DNA of 9,208 nucleotides from JAGQUL01 sp039811765 (GTDB taxonomy: Bacteria > Actinomycetota > Thermoleophilia > Gaiellales > SKUG01). The position numbers and the translations under genes are program-made. A model generated the notes under the pieces. It had not been told where the DNA came from, did not search any database, and saw only the letters and a list, made by a program, of their open reading frames with translations. Numbering within the stretch: position 1 is the stretch's first letter; every line of letters starts with the position of its first letter. This document shows positions 5,296 to 9,208 of the stretch, piece after piece. The DNA lies in the NCBI GenBank assembly GCA_039811765.1, contig JBDHZF010000097.1, positions 1-9,208 of the forward strand, given 5' to 3'.

Positions 5296-6298
5296 GGGGA
5301 CGGATCCTATCCGTACGTGCGCGCGCGCCCTCGCGGCGGCGCTGGCGATCGCCTGCGGGTTGCTGCTCGCGGGCTGCGACGCGTCCTCGTTTCGCTCCGA
5401 CCCGACCGAGCACTCCACGCGGATCCTCGGAGCACGCGTGTGGGTGACCGTCACCACGGACGGCGGGCGGCGCATCGTCACCAGGCGTAGCGTCCGGCTC
5501 GAGCACGGCGAGACGGCGCTCGACATGCTTGCGAAAGTGGCTGACGTGCGGCTCGCGCTCGATGGCACGATCGCTCAGGTGAACGGCGAGGGCGGTGGCG
5601 CGCTGCGCACGTTCGGTCCCGAACCCGCCGCATGGTTCTATCGCGTGGACGGCATCGAATCCACGACGATCCAACCGGACCGGTTCCGCATGAAACCGGG
5701 GCAGAACATCTGGTGGGACCTGCGTCGTTTCGACATCTACGAGCGCCTGCCTGTGGCGGTGGGCACGTTCCCCGAGCCGCTGTTCAGCGGATGGCGTGGC
5801 AACGGCCACAAACTGCGGATCTCGTATGGCAGCGGCTTCAAGAAGGACGCCGAGTACTTCCGCGACAGCGTGTTCGACCGGGTGGATCCGGACGTCGTCT
5901 CGATCTCCGGCGACGGCCATGACGACGAAACCGATCTGCCGGTGGCGGTCCGTAGCAAGCGCGCGAACCTCGTGATCGGGCGCTGGGAGCAACTGCGCTT
6001 GGATCCGAACCTCACCGACATCAATCTCGACAGTCGCTACTACGGGATCACGACGTACATCACCGGAACGACGATCGTGCGGCAGGATCCCGACATGGAG
6101 TTTCCGCAAGACCTGGGCGACGCCGAGGGACTCGTGTGGGCGGCGACCACGGACGGCGAGCCGGACGGCACGATCGCGTTCGTGATCACTGGCACGACGG
6201 ACGACGGCGTGCGTGCTGCGGCGCGAGCGCTGCGAAGCGGCGCATGCCAGTTCTACTTGGCGTGCGCGGTCGACCGCGACGGGCACGTGGTCCGCTGA
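5294..6298 (+). CDS. DUF4430 (transcobalamin C-terminal-like) lipoprotein of the ECF operon
   Basis: The 334-residue protein begins with a lipoprotein signal: MGTDPIRTCAR, a hydrophobic core, then the lipobox LLAGC with the acylated Cys at residue 28. Residues about 47-147 match the DUF4430 family: a beta strand with VWVTVTTDGG, then LEHGETALDMLAKVADV, a central GPEPAAWFYRVDGIES and a closing MKPGQNIWWDLR. That family resembles the C-terminal domain of transcobalamin and intrinsic factor, so binding of a cobamide-like ligand outside the membrane is plausible. Residues 150-334 form a second domain I do not recognise, ending with a segment like TDDGVRAAARALRSGA. The stop overlaps the next gene as TGATG, so it is co-translated with the transporter. 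The ATG at 5294 has no ribosome-binding site. An in-frame TTG at 5276 is preceded by GAGG at five bases and is an alternative start. Confidence 0.8.
   Translation: MGTDPIRTCARALAAALAIACGLLLAGCDASSFRSDPTEHSTRILGARVWVTVTTDGGRRIVTRRSVRLEHGETALDMLAKVADVRLALDGTIAQVNGEGGGALRTFGPEPAAWFYRVDGIESTTIQPDRFRMKPGQNIWWDLRRFDIYERLPVAVGTFPEPLFSGWRGNGHKLRISYGSGFKKDAEYFRDSVFDRVDPDVVSISGDGHDDETDLPVAVRSKRANLVIGRWEQLRLDPNLTDINLDSRYYGITTYITGTTIVRQDPDMEFPQDLGDAEGLVWAATTDGEPDGTIAFVITGTTDDGVRAAARALRSGACQFYLACAVDRDGHVVR
5300..5314. promoter_or_regulatory. Candidate operator/-10 site at the divergent start junction
   Basis: ACGGAT-CCT-ATCCGT is a perfect six-base inverted repeat with a three-base centre, within codons 3-7 of the lipoprotein. 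On the - strand it contains TAGGAT (5304-5309), eight bases before the VanZ-like ATG. This could be a TANNNT -10 box giving a nearly leaderless transcript, or its AGGA could be the ribosome-binding site. Confidence 0.35.
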
Positions 6299-8718
6299 TG
6301 CGGCACGGCGCTGCACTGGGACCGGGAGCCGCGCTGGCAGCGTTCGTGGCGGTGCTGGTCGCGCTGAACGTGACCGCTGATCCGATCGTGTGCGCGTCGG
6401 CGTTCGTCGCGCTTGCGACGCTGGCGATCGCGTCGGGGCATCGTCGCCTCGTCGTGTTGGCGGTGCTGGTCGGGTGCGGCCTGGCGCTCGTGATTCCGGG
6501 GGTGTCGATCGCGGACGGCAGTTTCCGTCTCGCGTTCGTGGACGCGGGCCTGCCCGACGGGCGCGCGCAGTGGGCGGCCACGCTCGGGGTGGCGCTGCGC
6601 GTTCCCGCGCAGGTGCTCGCGGCGGTGTTCTTGTTGCTCGTTCCAGCGCGACTGCTCCTGGCTGGCGCGGCACGGGCGAGCCCGCGAACGGCGCTGCTCG
6701 GCGCGCTCGCCGCGCGCATGCAGCCATTGCTCGGTCGCGACGTGGCGCAGCTGCGCGACACGCTGGAGAGTCGCGGGCTTCGGATCGGCCGCGGCGCGCC
6801 GATCGGCGAGCGCGCGAATGCGATTCGCGCGCTCTGGGAAGGCGCTGTGGCGGGATTGCTCGATCGCGCATTCGTCACGGCCGCCGCATTGGATGCGCGC
6901 GGTTGGGGCGTCGCGACGCCAATGTCCGACGAATTGCACGATCCTCGACTGCGCGACGGTCCGTCGCGCGATCGTGCGGTGGACGCTGTGATGATCGCGT
7001 GCGCGTGCGCGACCGTGGCGCTCGTGGTGGCGTTGCATGCCCGCGGGTTGCTCCAATCGCCTGGAATCGGACTGGTCGTGCATGGCGACGTCGCGCCGAC
7101 GATGGGCGCGATGTCGGTGGCGGCGTTGTTGGCGACGCTCGCGCTGCTGCCGATTGCTAGACGACGTGACGAGCGTGCTTCGAGCGGTCCCGGTGTTGCG
7201 AACGGCATGGCACGATCGTCCGGCGTCGTCGATTCGCTCGTCGTCGCGCACGCGTCCATGCAGTATCCGCATGCGTCGAAGCTCGCGCTCGAGCACGCGT
7301 CGCTCGTCGTGGCCCCTGGCGAGCTCGTGGTGCTCACGGGGCCATCTGGTGGCGGGAAGTCCACGCTGTTGGACGTGGTCAGCGGCGTCGCGCCACGAAC
7401 CACTGGTGGCGTGCGCAGCGGCGAGGTTCGACTCGGCTCCCACGTGTTGGGCGTGCATCGCGCGCATGGCGAGCCGCAACGCGTGGCGGCGGTGTTCCAG
7501 CTGCCCGAGGCGCAGGTGCTCGTGGGCATGGTCGCGGAGGAGGTCGCGTTCGGGCCACGGTACGCGGGGCTTGCGCGCGGCGAGGTGGAGCGTCGGGTCG
7601 TGGAGTCCCTCGAGCTGATGGGCGCGTTGCATCTCGCGCGGCGCGACTGCTCGACGTTGAGCGGTGGCGAGCTGCAGCGCGTGCTGCTCGCCGCGGCGCT
7701 CGCGCTCGATCCGGCGGTGCTGGTGCTCGACGAGCCGACGTCGCAGCTCGACCATGCGGGCGAACAGCGGTTCTGGTCGGTTGTCGATCGCGTGCGACGC
7801 GAACGACGAGTCGCTGTGCTCGTGGCGGAGCATCGTCTCGACGCGCTGCTCGTGCGCGCGGACGCGATCGTGCAGGTCGAGCACGGACTCGTGGGCGAGC
7901 GCGTCTCGCCAGCGGCGTCGGGTGGCGTGATCGACGGCATGGTGTCGGACCCGTATCGGGGGCTGGTACCGGCGCCGCCGATCCCGAACGCGGCGATCGC
8001 TCGACTCGCGATTCGCTGCGATCGGCTGGAAGCGGGCGACCGCACGTTGCTGCGGTCGTTGGCCGTCTCGCTGCCGCCGGGTTCGATCGTCACGCTCGAA
8101 GGGCCGAACGGAACGGGCAAGTCGACGTTGCTCCGGGCGATCCGCGGGCTGCACCCGGGTGTGCAGGTGCATGTGGATGGTGTCCCATGCGACGGCGTCG
8201 GCGCGTCGGCGCGGCTGCTCGCGTGGCAGGCGCAAGGGGCCGGCGCGATGCTTCCCGGGCGCAGCGTGTTTGCTGCCGCGAGCGAGACGAGCCTTCGCGT
8301 TGGATTGGGCGATGCGCATGTCGCCGAAGCGCTGGCCGCGGCCGGGCTTGCCGATCGCGCGGACGCGCACCCCACGGAGTTGAGCGTGGGCGAACGACAG
8401 CGCCTCGCGTTGATCGCGTCGACTGCGCATCGTCCCGCTGTGTGGTTGATCGACGAGCCAACGCGCGGCATGGACGCGGCGGCGCGACGCTGGGTGGCGC
8501 AGTACGTGCTCGCGCATGCGGCGTCGGGCGGGGTCGTGGTGATCGCCACGCACGACGCGCAACTCGCGGCGGCGGTCGCGACGCATCGCTTGCGACTGGA
8601 CGCGCGCACGGGGCCGAGCCTGATCGGCGTCGAGCGATCGCACGGAACGCCGATCGAGCATTCGCCCGGGAACGCCTTCGTGGATGACGAAGCCCAGTGG
8701 TCGGAGGTCCAACCATGA
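6298..8718 (+). CDS. ECF transporter EcfT-EcfA-EcfA fusion protein
   Basis: The 806-residue chain joins three normally separate ECF importer subunits. Residues 1-290 are EcfT-like: hydrophobic helices at about 11-50, 51-70, 92-122, 230-248 and 270-287, with the two coupling-helix motifs SRG (158-160) and ARG (200-202). The first ATPase (about 312-545) has Walker A GPSGGGKST (348-356), Q-loop VFQLPEAQ (399-406), signature LSGGE (454-458), Walker B VLVLDEPTSQLD (474-485) and switch His 512. The second (about 566-775) has GPNGTGKST (602-610), a divergent Q-loop region near Gln 644/646, signature LSVGE (695-699), VWLIDEP (715-721) and His 752. Both sites look able to hydrolyse ATP. The ATG overlaps the lipoprotein stop by one base. 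The stop overlaps the S-component ATG by four. A linker (288-311) joins the membrane and ATPase parts. Confidence 0.92.
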   Translation: MRHGAALGPGAALAAFVAVLVALNVTADPIVCASAFVALATLAIASGHRRLVVLAVLVGCGLALVIPGVSIADGSFRLAFVDAGLPDGRAQWAATLGVALRVPAQVLAAVFLLLVPARLLLAGAARASPRTALLGALAARMQPLLGRDVAQLRDTLESRGLRIGRGAPIGERANAIRALWEGAVAGLLDRAFVTAAALDARGWGVATPMSDELHDPRLRDGPSRDRAVDAVMIACACATVALVVALHARGLLQSPGIGLVVHGDVAPTMGAMSVAALLATLALLPIARRRDERASSGPGVANGMARSSGVVDSLVVAHASMQYPHASKLALEHASLVVAPGELVVLTGPSGGGKSTLLDVVSGVAPRTTGGVRSGEVRLGSHVLGVHRAHGEPQRVAAVFQLPEAQVLVGMVAEEVAFGPRYAGLARGEVERRVVESLELMGALHLARRDCSTLSGGELQRVLLAAALALDPAVLVLDEPTSQLDHAGEQRFWSVVDRVRRERRVAVLVAEHRLDALLVRADAIVQVEHGLVGERVSPAASGGVIDGMVSDPYRGLVPAPPIPNAAIARLAIRCDRLEAGDRTLLRSLAVSLPPGSIVTLEGPNGTGKSTLLRAIRGLHPGVQVHVDGVPCDGVGASARLLAWQAQGAGAMLPGRSVFAAASETSLRVGLGDAHVAEALAAAGLADRADAHPTELSVGERQRLALIASTAHRPAVWLIDEPTRGMDAAARRWVAQYVLAHAASGGVVVIATHDAQLAAAVATHRLRLDARTGPSLIGVERSHGTPIEHSPGNAFVDDEAQWSEVQP
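8703..8707 (+). promoter_or_regulatory. Ribosome-binding site of the S component
   Basis: GGAGG lies seven bases before the ATG at 8715, inside the end of the fusion gene. It is the strongest Shine-Dalgarno sequence in the operon and fixes the start of the next gene. Confidence 0.8.
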
Positions 8719-9208
8719 GCGCGCTCTGGATGCTCGTGGCGGGCGCGCTGCTTGCGATCGGTGGTTGGCGCTGGTCGCTGCGCGGCATCGACGGGGCGTC
8801 ACGCGTCGCGCTGGTGGCCGTGCTCGGCGCGACCGCGGCCGCGTTCAACGTGGTCGTTCCCGTCCCGAGCATCGAGGTGACGACCACGGTGGTGCTCGTC
8901 ACCGCGATCGTGCTCGGCACGCCCACGGGCGTTGCAGTCGCGCTCGTCACGATCGTGGGCTCGTCGCTCGGCGGCGGCGTCGGCGTGTGGACGACGTGGC
9001 AAGTCGTGGCGGGCGCGCTGATCGCCGCGGTCGGCGGCATCGCCGGACGCGCAGCGCGCGCGGACGCGGATTGGTCGCGTGGCGCGCGCAAGGCGACGTT
9101 GTGCGCGCTCGCCGGCGCGTGCGCGGCCGCATGGGACGTGATCGTGACCGTGGGCAGTCTCGCGAGCTACGCACCGACCACGGGATCGATGGGCGACCAG
9201 ATCGTCGC
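8715..9208 (+). CDS. ECF transporter S component, substrate-binding membrane subunit (3'-truncated by window)
   Basis: About 164 residues are visible and the frame is open at the window end. The sequence is hydrophobic, with helices at roughly 3-17, 30-48, 55-80, 94-111 and 126-147. The pattern R-VALVAVLGATAAA, then VPVPSIEV (48-55), a Gly-rich helix pair and VWTTWQ (91-96) followed by a Gly-rich helix is typical of the ECF S-component family with an aromatic G-x-W-T-x-W-Q motif, which includes cobalamin or cobalamin-precursor subunits. The substrate cannot be read from sequence alone. An S component directly after an EcfT-A-A fusion makes a dedicated (group I) importer. ATGA overlap and a strong GGAGG indicate coupled translation. 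The extreme N-terminus has an extra hydrophobic segment before the usual first helix. Confidence 0.85.
   Translation, partial: MSALWMLVAGALLAIGGWRWSLRGIDGASRVALVAVLGATAAAFNVVVPVPSIEVTTTVVLVTAIVLGTPTGVAVALVTIVGSSLGGGVGVWTTWQVVAGALIAAVGGIAGRAARADADWSRGARKATLCALAGACAAAWDVIVTVGSLASYAPTTGSMGDQIV

Noticed and set aside
4394..6871. 825-codon open frame on the - strand
   Set aside because: Only its last 153 codons look like a protein. The rest is Arg/Pro/Ala-rich antisense of the VanZ-like, lipoprotein and EcfT genes, and the ATGA overlap plus ribosome-binding site give a clear internal start.
6186..8802. Long - strand open frames opposite the ECF fusion
   Set aside because: They translate to Arg/Ser/Ala-rich sequence without motifs and are expected shadows of a very GC-rich gene whose + strand product has complete ABC motifs.

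Overview
The window is very GC-rich, with long spurious ORFs on both strands, overlapping start/stop codons and GC-only hairpins. It contains a membrane pyrophosphatase, a VanZ-like protein and an ECF vitamin-transporter operon with a DUF4430 lipoprotein. Together these suggest a high-GC Gram-positive-type bacterium, most likely an actinobacterium. A deep lineage such as Thermoleophilia is possible, but that is an impression and not something the sequence proves.

Layout. (1) Bases 2-142 are the last 46 codons of a membrane-bound proton-pumping pyrophosphatase (hppA) on the + strand, followed by a strong hairpin terminator. (2) Bases 143-671 are a non-coding stretch between convergent genes. 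It carries several inverted repeats, including two related copies of a 38-bp palindrome. (3) Bases 672-4151 (- strand) hold two tandem genes. The upstream one encodes an unrecognised 733-residue protein with a His/Met/Thr-rich N-terminus, degenerate EF-hand-like repeats and a long acidic tail. The downstream one encodes a 389-residue phospholipase D superfamily protein with two intact HKD motifs. A 14-bp hairpin separates them, and an 8-bp inverted repeat covers the PLD start codon. (4) Bases 4394-5295 (- strand) are a two-gene unit: a VanZ-like membrane protein, then an unrecognised 153-residue protein overlapping it by ATGA. (5) Bases 5294-9208 (+ strand) are a tightly coupled operon: a DUF4430 lipoprotein, a single-chain fusion of EcfT with two EcfA-type ATPases, and an ECF S component cut by the window edge. 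Consecutive genes overlap (TGATG and ATGA).

How the genes work together. The + strand operon encodes a whole ECF importer in two polypeptides (T-A-A fusion plus S component) and a surface lipoprotein whose DUF4430 domain resembles the C-terminal domain of the vitamin B12 carriers transcobalamin and intrinsic factor. The simplest reading is import of a cobalamin-like or other micronutrient, with the lipoprotein as an extracellular capture factor. The substrate is inferred, not shown. The operon and the VanZ unit diverge from start codons that share two bases (CATG), so each promoter must lie within the other gene or the transcripts must be nearly leaderless.

The most interesting items are the three-domain ECF fusion with its capture lipoprotein, the overlapping divergent starts, the EF-hand-like protein of unknown function, and the paired palindromes.
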